From Inquilinus limosus DSM 16000 (GTDB lineage Bacteria > Pseudomonadota > Alphaproteobacteria > DSM-16000 > Inquilinaceae), in contig NZ_AUHM01000010.1 in NCBI RefSeq assembly GCF_000423185.1, positions 1 through 64,000 of the forward strand: a DNA stretch of 64,000 nucleotides, read 5' to 3'. Below are positions 1-8,376 of this stretch, piece after piece. Under the pieces are notes generated by a model. The model was not told the origin of the DNA, did not search any database, and saw nothing but the letters and a program-made list of their open reading frames with translations. How positions within the stretch are numbered: position 1 is the first letter of the stretch; the number at the start of each line of letters is the position of its first letter. The translations under genes and the position numbers were made by a program.

Positions 1-602
1 AGGTACTGGATGCCGAAGGTCCAGCGATTGTTCGCATAGTCGTACTGGCGACCGCCCTGAAAGATGATCGTCGCCCGCAGATTGCCGTCGCCCACCGCCT
101 TCTGGTCGAGAACGATGGCGCGTCGAATCTTCATCAGGACTTCGGTGTAGTCGGAACCGGCCGGCATGCCGTACTCGCCGGAATCGACCACATAGTCCCT
201 GTGAAGAACGGCGCCCCTGGTGCGATTGGCGGCGGCCCCGGCCACCACCTCGAGTGTGACCGGGAACTCCGCGACCCTCGAGGTGTCCCCTCGATTCCGC
301 ACGGATGTCCTGAAACCATGGGTGCCGACGGCGAGCGGCGTCCCGATCGACAGCATGCCGGTGTCGGCATCCACGGTCACGCCGGCGGGCGCGCCCGAGA
401 TCGCGTAGGTGTAGGCGTAGCCGAATTCCGAGCCGCCCCATGCTTCGAGATAGCCGACCGGGCCGGTTTCCAGCGACGAGACGACGAACCGGGATTCGGC
501 GAGCCACCTGGCCGGACTTGCGGCCGAGGGCGCGTCCTGGTGGGCGGCCGCCGCTGAACACGCCAGGAGGAGCGCGGCACAGATGAGGCGCTTGATGATC
601 AT
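1..602 (-). CDS. Secreted Ig-like/cadherin-like domain protein, 3' part beyond window
   Basis: An open frame starts at an ATG at 600-602 and runs leftward without a stop to the window edge, giving about 200 residues. It begins with a clear signal peptide (MIIKRLICAALLLACSAAAA). Residues of roughly 55-105 carry the pattern of putative Ig/cadherin-like domains (SGAPAGVTVDADTGMLSIGT, then a segment ending FPVTLEV), so an exported, possibly cell-surface protein is likely. The function is not recognisable. The C-terminus is missing from the window, so any downstream catalytic or anchoring domain cannot be seen. No partner gene is visible upstream, because the adjoining kilobase looks non-coding. 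Confidence 0.6.
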   Translation of the reverse strand, partial: MIIKRLICAALLLACSAAAAHQDAPSAASPARWLAESRFVVSSLETGPVGYLEAWGGSEFGYAYTYAISGAPAGVTVDADTGMLSIGTPLAVGTHGFRTSVRNRGDTSRVAEFPVTLEVVAGAAANRTRGAVLHRDYVVDSGEYGMPAGSDYTEVLMKIRRAIVLDQKAVGDGNLRATIIFQGGRQYDYANNRWTFGIQY

Positions 603-1677
603 CGCTGCTGCGTGACGCCGAAGCGCCATCCCACTGACAGATCGGATCGCTGTTCGATGCAGCGCGACCTGGAAGCCCGCCCTTTGCCGGATACTGCTGC
701 CGAGCGGCCAGATCGGCGAAACATCTTCAATCACAGTCAGCCTCGGCAGCCAGGGCGGCAGTTCGGGTCAGGTGGAACGTGGCGCGCCCACGATCGTCAT
801 CGCTTCTGCGACTCCGCCACGATCAGCATGTTCGGCGCCAGCCGCCACGGCAATCACCCGAACGGCAAGCTGCTGACTGCTCGTACTGCGAGATCTTGGA
901 AACATCGCCCATGAAAAAGCTGCTCCCGCCGGAGAGGGAGACAGAATAAGCAGACGAGCCGCCCAGTGGCGACTCAGCCGACGGCGGTAAAGCCGAAACC
1001 GAAGGTGGATGCCAGGTGCCCGACAAGGCCGATTGCGTTGCGCTGTCCGAGGTGCCTTCCGATGCGAGACTCCGGTCTCTGGCGCGACGCATACGCTTCT
1101 TGGCGATAAACTCGTGCAGCCAAGGCATCACCTGCACGTTGGCGTTTGCTCCGCGCCGGCAAGACGTGTGTGGGCGACCTGGTGCCGGTGATGCTCGTCT
1201 CCTCGCCGATAGCCGTGCCAAACCGGACGCTTGCACAGAAACTTCCGCATCCGGCTCGTTGCGGACGCTTTGGCATGGAGATCGATGTGACCGGTATCGC
1301 GCCCCTTTGCAGATCGCCCTCTCGGCGACGCGCGCCGTTTCCTGGAAGGCCTGGCGCTCGCCGAGGCCGACAAGGCGAAGTTTGTCCACGAGAACTGGGA
1401 ACGCCTGACCGGAGATGCGGACGTTGCCGCTGGGTGACGATGCTCGTCATTCAGAAGACAGCCTAATAAGCTCATGCGGTTTCGTGGCGCTAATCGTTTC
1501 CGCCCTGGTTTCTATATCTTGGCCGTCGACGGCGTCAGCGTCGCCTCCTCGCAGGAGTTCCTGATCTCGAAGGAGGCTGCTGGCGGGCCCGCGTCGTTGA
1601 GAGTCCGGTCCGAGAAAGGACGCGGGCTCGGGCGGCTTCTTGCTATGCCCCGGCACTTTCCCGAGGAGAAAATTGTG
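603..1677. other. About 1 kb with no convincing intact gene
   Basis: Short frames exist on both strands, but none has a plausible start, ribosome site and protein-like composition together. A decayed coding fragment is visible near 1291-1437 (listed separately). The open frame of the following dehydrogenase extends back to 1474, but that extension does not resemble the family, and the ribosome site lies just before 1678. Confidence 0.5.
1291..1437 (+). pseudogene. Possible amidohydrolase C-terminal remnant
   Basis: The frame ending at the TGA at 1435-1437 reads RPLGDARRFLEGLALAEADK followed by AKFVHENWERLTG. This resembles the last helix region of amidohydrolase-2 proteins (small acidic residue, FLxxLxLSxADKxKxxHxNxxRLL). 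A stop at 1288-1290 interrupts the frame, and a neighbouring frame (GRFGMEIDVTGIAP) could be its continuation, so a frameshifted remnant is more likely than a gene. The assignment rests on pattern recognition over about 45 residues. Confidence 0.25.
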
Positions 1678-2445
1678 ATGTCTGTGACCTATGATTTCAC
1701 GGGGCAGGTGGCGCTGGTCACCGGCGCGGCGTCGGGCATGGGCCTCGCCACGGCCCGGGCTTTCGCGGCAGCCGGAGCGGCCGTGGTCCTGTCCGACCTG
1801 GACGCGGATGCGGTTCGCGGCGCCGCGGAGGCGCTCGAGGCGGCGGGCCGCAAGGCCTTGGCGGTGGTCTGCGACGTCTCGGACGAGGCGCAAGTCGCGG
1901 CCATGGTGCGGGAGACCGTGGCGACGTTCGGGCGCCTCGACGCCGCGTTCAACAATGCGGGCATCCAGGTGCCGCCGAGCGACGCCGCCGACGAGCCGCT
2001 GGAGGACTTCGAGCGGGTCAATGCCGTCAATCTGCGCGGCGTCTGGGCCTGCATGAAGCATGAGCTGCGCCAGATGCGGGACCAGGGCAGCGGCGCGATC
2101 GTGAATTGTTCGTCGCTCGGAGGGCTGGTCGGGCTGCCGAGCCGGGCCGCCTATCACGCCTCCAAGCACGGCGTGATCGGGCTGACCCGGAGCGCCGCCC
2201 TGGAATACGCGCCGCGCGGCATTCGCATCAATGCGGTCTGCCCCGGCGTGATCGAAACGCCCATGGTCTCCGGCATGCTCGCGACGCAGGCGGATGCGAT
2301 GAAGGAGATCCTCCGCGATCAGCCGATCGGGCGGCTCGGGCGTGCCCAGGAGATCGCCGACGCCGTCCTGTGGCTGTGCAGTTCCGGCTCCAGCTTCGTG
2401 ATCGGTCACGCCCTCGCGGTCGACGGCGGTTTCACAGCGCATTGA
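1678..2445 (+). CDS. Short-chain dehydrogenase/reductase (SDR)
   Basis: A 255-residue classical SDR, the usual length for the family. The cofactor motif TGAASGMG is at residues 15-22, NNAG at 92-95, and the catalytic Ser at about 146 with YHASK at 159-163. Asp40 at the end of the second strand suggests a preference for NAD over NADP. The protein should be a cytosolic oxidoreductase acting on an alcohol or ketone; the substrate cannot be told. The ATG at 1678 was chosen because a GAGGAG ribosome site lies about 8 bases upstream; a GTG at 1675 is an alternative. The upstream in-frame extension to 1474 is not SDR-like. The gene stands alone, with decayed sequence before it and a 364-base gap after it. 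Confidence 0.9.
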   Translation: MSVTYDFTGQVALVTGAASGMGLATARAFAAAGAAVVLSDLDADAVRGAAEALEAAGRKALAVVCDVSDEAQVAAMVRETVATFGRLDAAFNNAGIQVPPSDAADEPLEDFERVNAVNLRGVWACMKHELRQMRDQGSGAIVNCSSLGGLVGLPSRAAYHASKHGVIGLTRSAALEYAPRGIRINAVCPGVIETPMVSGMLATQADAMKEILRDQPIGRLGRAQEIADAVLWLCSSGSSFVIGHALAVDGGFTAH

Positions 2446-2809
2446 GGAGGCGGGGCGCCGAGGCTCGGGCCGACGGTGCTGGCCGGAACGGCACGGTCAT
2501 CCCGCCGATGCACCTTGCTCGATCGAAGGATCATGGTCGCCGGGCGCGGCCCGTTTTCGCGCATCGCTCCGGCAACGCCGATCGCGACGGGGAAGAAGGA
2601 CGACGGCGCGCCCGTCGCAACCCTGGAGCCCGGTCCGACGCCGAACCACATGATCATGATCGGGAAGAATAGGCGCCGCCTGACTCGCTGTTGAGGTCCG
2701 CCGCGGAGGCGGGATGACCGCCCGCGGCCCGGTGCGGACGTTCATCGATCGTGGCCCAAAGGTCCGCCCCTCACCCAAAAGCGACGGTTCGGCGCGCCGA
2801 AGTCTCTCC
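2446..2809. other. Intergenic gap with no supported gene
   Basis: Small frames at 2476-2694 (plus) and 2406-2657 (minus) lack ribosome sites and recognisable sequence. No terminator with a clear T-run was seen between the convergent dehydrogenase and AraC genes. Confidence 0.4.
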
Positions 2810-3622
2810 TTACGCACGAGACGACGCGAGGACGCCCCGGTCCGGCAGGCGCCTGCGCATATAGGCCTGGGGGCTGCAGCCCATGTCGGTCCGGAACGCG
2901 TAGACGAAGGCGGAGGTCGAACCGTAGCCGAGCTCCATCGCCGTCTGCGTCACACCCAGGCCGCCGCCCAGCAGCTCGATTGCCTTGAACAGCCGCAGGC
3001 GCCGCCGCCAGGAGCGCAGGCTCATGCCCAGCCCCGCCTCGAAGCGCCGGGCCAGCGTCCGCGCCGACATTCCGAGCTCCCGGCCCCATTCCTCAGGACC
3101 GCGCGGATCGGCCGGGTCGGCATAGAGGGTCTCGCATATGGTGGCCAGCGCCCCTTCCCGCGGCCAGGGCAGCGCGCCCGGGAGGGGCTGCGCGCGCCGG
3201 AGCTGATCGAGGATCAGGCCGACGACACGGCCCGAGTAGCCGTCCGGATCCTCCTGCCCTTCGATCTCCGCGGCCTCGACGATCAGGGCCTGCAGCAGGG
3301 GCGAGACGCCGAAGATCGTGGGGCTCTCCGGGAGGCCGGCTCCGGCCTCGTGGGCGATCCAGAGGCTGCGGAACTCCGCTCCGAGCAGCGATCCGACCCG
3401 GTGCGGCGTGCCGGTCGGCAGCCATACCGCCTGCTCCGGCGAGATCACGAAGGAGCGGCCCGTCACCGCCACCGTCAGCACCCCGGAGATGGCGTAGACC
3501 ACCTGGTTCCAGCGGTGCTCGTGCTCCGGGAAGTGGTGGCGCGCCGGAATGGACTGCGCCCGGACCGTCATCGGCGTCGGGGGAGCCGCGTCAGGCGGCG
3601 CCGTGATCGTCTCCCAGGTCAT
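2810..3622 (-). CDS. AraC-family transcriptional regulator with cupin sensor
   Basis: A 270-residue regulator. Residues of roughly 15-90 form an AraC-type cupin (ARHHFPEHEHRWNQVVYAISG, with a conserved His cluster and a Trp). The C-terminal third carries two helix-turn-helix motifs typical of AraC/XylS (MSARTLARRFEAGLGMSLRSW, then LGYGSTSAFVYAFRTDMGCSP). It is transcribed divergently from an MFS transporter 122 bases away. This layout matches E. coli NimR/NimT, where the regulator controls export of a small toxic compound, so it probably controls the transporter and perhaps itself. The inducer is unknown. Start and length agree with the family. Confidence 0.88.
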   Translation of the reverse strand: MTWETITAPPDAAPPTPMTVRAQSIPARHHFPEHEHRWNQVVYAISGVLTVAVTGRSFVISPEQAVWLPTGTPHRVGSLLGAEFRSLWIAHEAGAGLPESPTIFGVSPLLQALIVEAAEIEGQEDPDGYSGRVVGLILDQLRRAQPLPGALPWPREGALATICETLYADPADPRGPEEWGRELGMSARTLARRFEAGLGMSLRSWRRRLRLFKAIELLGGGLGVTQTAMELGYGSTSAFVYAFRTDMGCSPQAYMRRRLPDRGVLASSRA

Positions 3623-3646
3623 GGGCGGCCTCCGGATTTGTCCGCT

Positions 3647-3660
3647 AATCTACATAGATT
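3647..3660. promoter_or_regulatory. Palindromic candidate operator between AraC and MFS genes
   Basis: A perfect inverted repeat AATCTA-CA-TAGATT lies centrally in the 122-base divergent gap. It is conspicuously AT-rich for this genome. A second hairpin, CCGTC-GAAA-GACGG, lies at 3667-3680 on the MFS side. Binding by the neighbouring AraC protein is inference from position. Confidence 0.45.
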
Positions 3661-3744
3661 GTCAGTCCGTCGAAAGACGGCCACGGCGTGAAGGGATAGT
3701 TTCGGCGCAGGCGGGCACGCCCTTCTTCCGGCCTGAGGACCATC

Positions 3745-4971
3745 ATGTCGCATGTCAACGCCGGCACCGCGGCCGGGCTTTCAGCCGCTGCCCTCTATGA
3801 ACACGAGCGCGGCAACGTCCTCAGGCTGGCCGTCGCGCAGGCGCTCGCCGGAGCGAATTCGACGGTCGTCTACGCGACGGGAGCGATCGTCGGCAACATG
3901 CTCGCGCCCAGCAAGCCGCTGGCGACCCTGCCCATCTCCATCTTCGTGGTGGGGATGGCCGCCTGCACCCTGCCCGCCGGCACGATCGCGCAGCGTCACG
4001 GCCGCCGCGCCGCCTTCCTGGCGGGAACGGGATGCGGGTTGCTCGTCGGCCTGCTGGCGGCCCTGGCGGTGGTGCTGGGCTCCTTCTGGCTGTTCTGCCT
4101 GGCGACGTTCTTCGGCGGCGCCTACGCAGCCGTGGTGCTGTCCTTCCGCTTCGCGGCCGCCGACTGCGCGCCGCCGGAGCGGCGCCCGCGGGCGCTGTCC
4201 GCCGTCATGGCCGGCGGGGTGGCCGCCGGGGTGATCGGGCCGCAGCTCGTCACCACCACCATGAACCTGTGGCCGCCGCACCTGTTCGCCGCCACCTTCC
4301 TGGCGCAGGCCGCCGTGGCCGCGGTGTCCGCCCTGATCCTGCTCGGCGTCCGGCTTCCCGCGCCGACGGCGGCAACGGGGAAAGCCGGCGGCCGCCCGCT
4401 CGGCGCCATCATGCGCCAGCCGCGCTTCATCACCGCCGTGATCTGCGGGGTCGTGTCCTATCTGCTCATGAACTTCCTGATGACGGCCGCACCCCTGGCC
4501 ATGCAGATGTGCGGCCTGTCGCAGGAATCGTCCAATCTCGGGCTGCAGTGGCACGTGATCGCGATGTATGCGCCCAGCTTCTTCACCGGACGGCTGATCA
4601 CGCGCTTCGGTGCGGCCCGCGTGGTCACGGCCGGGCTGGTCCTGACCGCCGCGTCCGCCGCGGTCGGGCTGACGGGCGTGGATGTCGCGCATTTCTGGCT
4701 GACGCTGATCCTGCTCGGCCTCGGCTGGAACTTCGGCTTCGTGGGCGCTTCGGCCATGGTGCTCGAATGCCACGCCCCCGAGGAAAAGGCGCGGGTGCAG
4801 TCGCTGAACGACTTCGTCGTGTTCGGGACCATGGCCTTCGGGTCCTTCCTGTCCGGCGGCCTGCTGACGTCCTATGGGTGGGCCACGGTCCTCTGGCTGT
4901 CCTTCGCCCCTCTCGCCGTGGCCGTCGTCGCGCTTGCCGCCGCCCCTCGCCCCGGCCGTGCGATCGGCTGA
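3745..4971 (+). CDS. MFS transporter
   Basis: A 408-residue integral inner-membrane protein with about 12 hydrophobic segments. It has the MFS signature after the second helix (AGTIAQRHGRRAAFLAG) and a long central loop near residues 205-225, splitting the two six-helix halves. It is expected to be a proton-driven exporter of a small molecule; the substrate is unknown. It is divergent from the AraC regulator and probably under its control. The ATG at 3745 follows a GAGGACC stretch that could serve as ribosome site. The gene ends 25 bases from the convergent lol operon. Confidence 0.88.
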   Translation: MSHVNAGTAAGLSAAALYEHERGNVLRLAVAQALAGANSTVVYATGAIVGNMLAPSKPLATLPISIFVVGMAACTLPAGTIAQRHGRRAAFLAGTGCGLLVGLLAALAVVLGSFWLFCLATFFGGAYAAVVLSFRFAAADCAPPERRPRALSAVMAGGVAAGVIGPQLVTTTMNLWPPHLFAATFLAQAAVAAVSALILLGVRLPAPTAATGKAGGRPLGAIMRQPRFITAVICGVVSYLLMNFLMTAAPLAMQMCGLSQESSNLGLQWHVIAMYAPSFFTGRLITRFGAARVVTAGLVLTAASAAVGLTGVDVAHFWLTLILLGLGWNFGFVGASAMVLECHAPEEKARVQSLNDFVVFGTMAFGSFLSGGLLTSYGWATVLWLSFAPLAVAVVALAAAPRPGRAIG

Positions 4972-4996
4972 AGCGCGCCGATCGTCTGCAAAGCGC

Positions 4997-6244
4997 TCAC
5001 TCGTACCGCAAGGCCTCGACAGGATCGAGCCGCGCGGCCCGCCAAGCGGGGTAGGCCGAGGCCAGAAGCGACAGCACCAGCGCCATGCCGCAGACCAGCA
5101 CGACCTCGCCCGCGTCGATCTCGGTCGGGATCCGGGTCAAGGAGTACTGCCGGGGGTCGAAGATCGGCGTGCCGGTCAACTGCTGCAGCCACTGTCGCAG
5201 CGTCTCCAGGCTGTCTGCCAGGGCGATGCCGAGGCCGAGCCCGGCCAGGGTGCCGATGACGCCGATGGTGGCGCCGGCCAGGAAGAAGATGCGCAGGATC
5301 GACCCGCGCGAGGCGCCCATGGTGCGCAGGATGGCGATGTCGCCGCCCTTCTCCTTCACCAGCATGATCAGGCTGGAGATGATGTTGAAGGCGGCCACCA
5401 GCACGATCAGCGACAGGATCACGAAGATCACGTTCCGCTGACCGGCGACGATGTCGAGATAGCCGCTCAGCGCCTGCTTCCAGTCGAAGAAGCGGACGCC
5501 GGGGCCGGCGGCCCGCTGCAGGGCCGGGCCGATCTCGGCGATCCGGTCCGGATCGCGGACGTAGAGGTCGAGCCGGGACACGCCCTGGAGGCCGAGGAAG
5601 GACTGCGCCGTCTCCAGCGGCAGAACGGCGACGCCGGTGTCGAACTGGTAAAGGCCGGCGTCGAAGATCGCGGCCACGGTGAAGGCGCGCGCCGTCGGGC
5701 CGGCGGATTGCTCCCCCTGCCCCGCGGCGCCCGGCGCCAGCAGCGTCAGCTTCCCGCCGAGGGAGAGGCCGAGCTTCTCGGCCAGGCCCTTGCCGATCGC
5801 GACGGCATCGCCGCCGGCGAGGGCGTCGGGCGACTGCAACTGCAGGGCCTGCGCGATCAGCGGCCGGGCCAGGAAATCCTCCGGCCGCTCGCCGCGGATC
5901 TCGACCCCGGCCGAGGCCTTGCCGGCGCTGGCCAGCGCCATGCCCTGGACCACCGGCACCACCCGGGTGACGCCGTCGACCCCGCGCAGCCGCCCCGCCA
6001 CCGCCTCGTAATCGGCGATGGCGCGGCCGCCCAGCGGCGCAACGCTGACATGGGCGTTGAGGCCGAGGAACCGGGCCAGCAGCTCGGTCTGGAAGCCGTT
6101 CATCACCGAGGTGACGGTGATCAGCGTGGCGACGCCGATGACGATGCCGAGCAGTGAGAAGCCGGCGATCAGGGAGACGAAGCCCTGGCCGCGGCGGGAC
6201 CGCAGATAGCGGAAGGCGACTTTGCGCTCGAAGGCGTTGAACAT
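4997..6244 (-). CDS. lolE: Lipoprotein-releasing ABC permease LolC/E family, second copy
   Basis: A 415-residue FtsX-type permease with an N-terminal membrane helix (near residues 25-50), a large periplasmic domain (about 50-265), and three C-terminal helices. It starts [18 protein letters not shown] and ends [12 protein letters not shown], nearly the same ends as the permease on the other side of lolD. It should sit in the inner membrane and help extract outer-membrane lipoproteins for LolA. It starts 3 bases after the lolD stop codon. Most alphaproteobacteria carry one such permease here, so this is probably a duplicated partner. Which copy corresponds to LolC and which to LolE cannot be decided by eye; the symbol is provisional. 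Confidence 0.85.
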   Translation of the reverse strand: MFNAFERKVAFRYLRSRRGQGFVSLIAGFSLLGIVIGVATLITVTSVMNGFQTELLARFLGLNAHVSVAPLGGRAIADYEAVAGRLRGVDGVTRVVPVVQGMALASAGKASAGVEIRGERPEDFLARPLIAQALQLQSPDALAGGDAVAIGKGLAEKLGLSLGGKLTLLAPGAAGQGEQSAGPTARAFTVAAIFDAGLYQFDTGVAVLPLETAQSFLGLQGVSRLDLYVRDPDRIAEIGPALQRAAGPGVRFFDWKQALSGYLDIVAGQRNVIFVILSLIVLVAAFNIISSLIMLVKEKGGDIAILRTMGASRGSILRIFFLAGATIGVIGTLAGLGLGIALADSLETLRQWLQQLTGTPIFDPRQYSLTRIPTEIDAGEVVLVCGMALVLSLLASAYPAWRAARLDPVEALRYE

Positions 6245-6247
6245 GGC

Positions 6248-6949
6248 CTAGCGCTCGACCAGCACGCCGTCATGCATCTCCACCACCCGGTCCATGCGCG
6301 CGGCCAGCTCCAGGTTGTGGGTGGCGATCAGGGCGCCGACGCCGGTCGAGCGCACCACCTCGACCAGCATCTCGAACACCGAGTCCGAGGTGGCATGGTC
6401 GAGATTGCCGGTCGGCTCGTCGGCGATCAGCACCTTCGGCGCGTTGGCCAGCGCCCGGGCGATGGCGACGCGCTGCTGCTCGCCGCCCGAGAGCTGGGCC
6501 GGGCGATGCTCCAGCCGGCCGGCGAGGCCGACCCGGGCCAGCAGCTCCCGCCCCCGCTGGCGGGCCTCGCCGCGCGAACGTCCGGCGATCATCTGCGGCA
6601 GCACCACGTTCTCGATGGCGCTGAACTCCGGCAGCAGGTGGTGGAACTGGTAGACGAAGCCGATGGCCGAGCGGCGCAGCGCCGTGCGCGGCCCGTCGCC
6701 GAGACCGTCGCAGCGCTGGCCGGCGATGGTGATGGCGCCGCCGTCCGGCTGCTCCAGCAGGCCGGCGATGTGCAGCAGGGTCGACTTGCCGGCGCCGCTG
6801 GGGCCGACCAGGGCCACGATCTGCCCCCCGGCCAGCGACAGGTCGGCGCCGCGCAGCACGTCGAGCCGGGTCTCGCCCTGCCGGAAGCTGCGGCGGATGC
6901 CTTCGAGGCGGAGGACCTCCGCGGTGGTGGTCATGGGGGCGTCACTCAT
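6248..6949 (-). CDS. lolD: Lipoprotein-releasing ABC transporter ATP-binding protein LolD
   Basis: A 233-residue ABC ATPase. Walker A is GPSGAGKS at residues 49-56, the Q-loop region reads [14 protein letters not shown] (characteristic of LolD), the signature is LSGGEQQR, Walker B is [12 protein letters not shown], and the switch His lies in IATHNLE. It powers release of lipoproteins from the inner membrane together with the LolC/E permeases. Its start overlaps the upstream permease stop by 8 bases, and a second permease follows after 3 bases, so all three are co-translated. No defect was seen. Confidence 0.95.
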   Translation of the reverse strand: MSDAPMTTTAEVLRLEGIRRSFRQGETRLDVLRGADLSLAGGQIVALVGPSGAGKSTLLHIAGLLEQPDGGAITIAGQRCDGLGDGPRTALRRSAIGFVYQFHHLLPEFSAIENVVLPQMIAGRSRGEARQRGRELLARVGLAGRLEHRPAQLSGGEQQRVAIARALANAPKVLIADEPTGNLDHATSDSVFEMLVEVVRSTGVGALIATHNLELAARMDRVVEMHDGVLVER

Positions 6950-8204
6950 AGCGCAGGGCCTCCACCGGATCGAGCCGGGCCGCCCGCCAGGCCGGGAAGA
7001 TCGAGGCCAGGAAGGTCAGGCCGATGGCGAGGAGGCAGACCGCGACCACCTGGCCCGGATCGACCAGCGCCGGCAGCGAGGCCAGGAAGCTGAACTCGGC
7101 GGCGAAGGTGCCGGGCCCCAGCAGGCCCTGCAGCCATTCGCGGATGGCGTCGACATTGGCGGCGAGTCCCAGGCCGAGGGCGAGGCCGGCCAGGGTGCCG
7201 ACCACGCCGATGGTGGCGCCGGTCAGGAAGAAGATGCGCAGGATGGCGCCGCGCGAGGCGCCCATGGTGCGCAGGATCGCGATGTCGCCGCCCTTGTCCT
7301 TCACCAGCATCACCAGGCTGGAGATGATGTTGAACGCCGCCACCAGGATGATCAGGGTCAGGATGATGAACATGACGCTGCGCTCGACCTGCAACGCCGT
7401 GAAGATTGTGGCGTTGGCGTCGCGCCAGTCCGATACCTTCAGCTCGGACCCGACCGCGTCGGCCACCCGCGCCCGCACGGCGTCGAGCCGCTCCGGATCG
7501 GCGGTGAAGATGTCGAGCCCGCCGGCCTGGCCCTTCATCTGGAACAGCTGCTGCGCCGCCTCCAGCGGCATGTAGACGGTCAGGCTGTCGGCCTCCTGCA
7601 GGCCGGTGGTGAAGATCGCGGCCACGGCGTAGGTCTTGGCCCGCGGCACCGAGCCGAAGGCGGTGCGGTTGAACCGCGGCGTAACCAGCGTCAGCTCGTC
7701 GCCCAGGCGGACGCCGAACTGGGCGGCCAAGCCGCTGCCGATGGCGATCACGTCGGTGCCGGAGAAATCCTCCGGCCTGTCGATCAGCAGCGACCGGGCT
7801 ATCGCCGGGCGGCCCAGAAAATCCGCCGGCTCGACCCCTTGGACCTCGACGGGCGCACCCTGCAGCGTGGTGAAGTCGGAATCGCGGCTGACCAGCGCCT
7901 GGTCCTCGATCACCGGCGTCACCCGCACCACGCCCGGCACCTGCCGCAGCTTGTCTGCCAGCGGACCGTAGTCCGGCAGGCCGGCGCCGGCCGCGGCGCT
8001 GACCTTGAGATGGGCGTCGAGGCCCAGCACGCGCTGCACCAGCTGGGCGCGGAAGCCGTTCATCACCGACATGACGATGATCAGCGTCGCCACGCCCAGC
8101 AGGATGCCGAGGAAGGAGAAGCCGGCGATGACGGAGATGAAGCCTTCCTTCCTGCGGGCCCGCAGGTAGCGGAAGGCGACTTTCCGTTCGAAGGCGTTGA
8201 ACAT
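6942..8204 (-). CDS. lolC: Lipoprotein-releasing ABC permease LolC/E family, first copy
   Basis: A 420-residue FtsX-family permease with the same architecture as the copy at 4997-6244: [18 protein letters not shown] start, membrane helix near residues 25-50, large periplasmic domain, three C-terminal helices and an [12 protein letters not shown] end. This is the copy in the canonical alphaproteobacterial position, downstream of proS and overlapping lolD. It forms the membrane part of the complex that passes outer-membrane lipoproteins to LolA. The gap to proS (172 bases) holds a palindromic repeat. The C-terminal third is nearly identical in pattern to the paralogue, consistent with tandem duplication. 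Confidence 0.92.
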   Translation of the reverse strand: MFNAFERKVAFRYLRARRKEGFISVIAGFSFLGILLGVATLIIVMSVMNGFRAQLVQRVLGLDAHLKVSAAAGAGLPDYGPLADKLRQVPGVVRVTPVIEDQALVSRDSDFTTLQGAPVEVQGVEPADFLGRPAIARSLLIDRPEDFSGTDVIAIGSGLAAQFGVRLGDELTLVTPRFNRTAFGSVPRAKTYAVAAIFTTGLQEADSLTVYMPLEAAQQLFQMKGQAGGLDIFTADPERLDAVRARVADAVGSELKVSDWRDANATIFTALQVERSVMFIILTLIILVAAFNIISSLVMLVKDKGGDIAILRTMGASRGAILRIFFLTGATIGVVGTLAGLALGLGLAANVDAIREWLQGLLGPGTFAAEFSFLASLPALVDPGQVVAVCLLAIGLTFLASIFPAWRAARLDPVEALRYE

Positions 8205-8255
8205 GCGGCTGCGATCAGGCAGCGGGGTGGGGGAGCGTCATCGCCATCATCTCAC

Positions 8256-8345
8256 CGCCATGGCGAGGCGCGCAGCGCCGTGGCCATCCAGGGGCCGGTG
8301 CGAGCCGCCCTGGATGGCCACGCCCCTTCGGGGCTCGCCATGACG
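8256..8345. repeat. Palindromic intergenic repeat (REP-like), copy 1
   Basis: Two 38-nt arms (8256-8293 and 8308-8345) are imperfect inverted repeats separated by 14 bases. The innermost 15 bases of each arm pair perfectly (CGTGGCCATCCAGGG with its complement). The right arm also holds its own hairpin, GCCCC-TTC-GGGGC. Bases 8314-8345 are identical to the complement of 56665-56696, so this is a dispersed element. It lies between proS and lolC. Confidence 0.7.
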
Positions 8346-8376
8346 ATAAGAGCCTGGGGCATGAACCGTTCCCGCC

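Noticed and set aside
1474-1677. N-terminal extension of the dehydrogenase
   Set aside because: The extension does not resemble SDR proteins, and a good ribosome site sits before the ATG at 1678.
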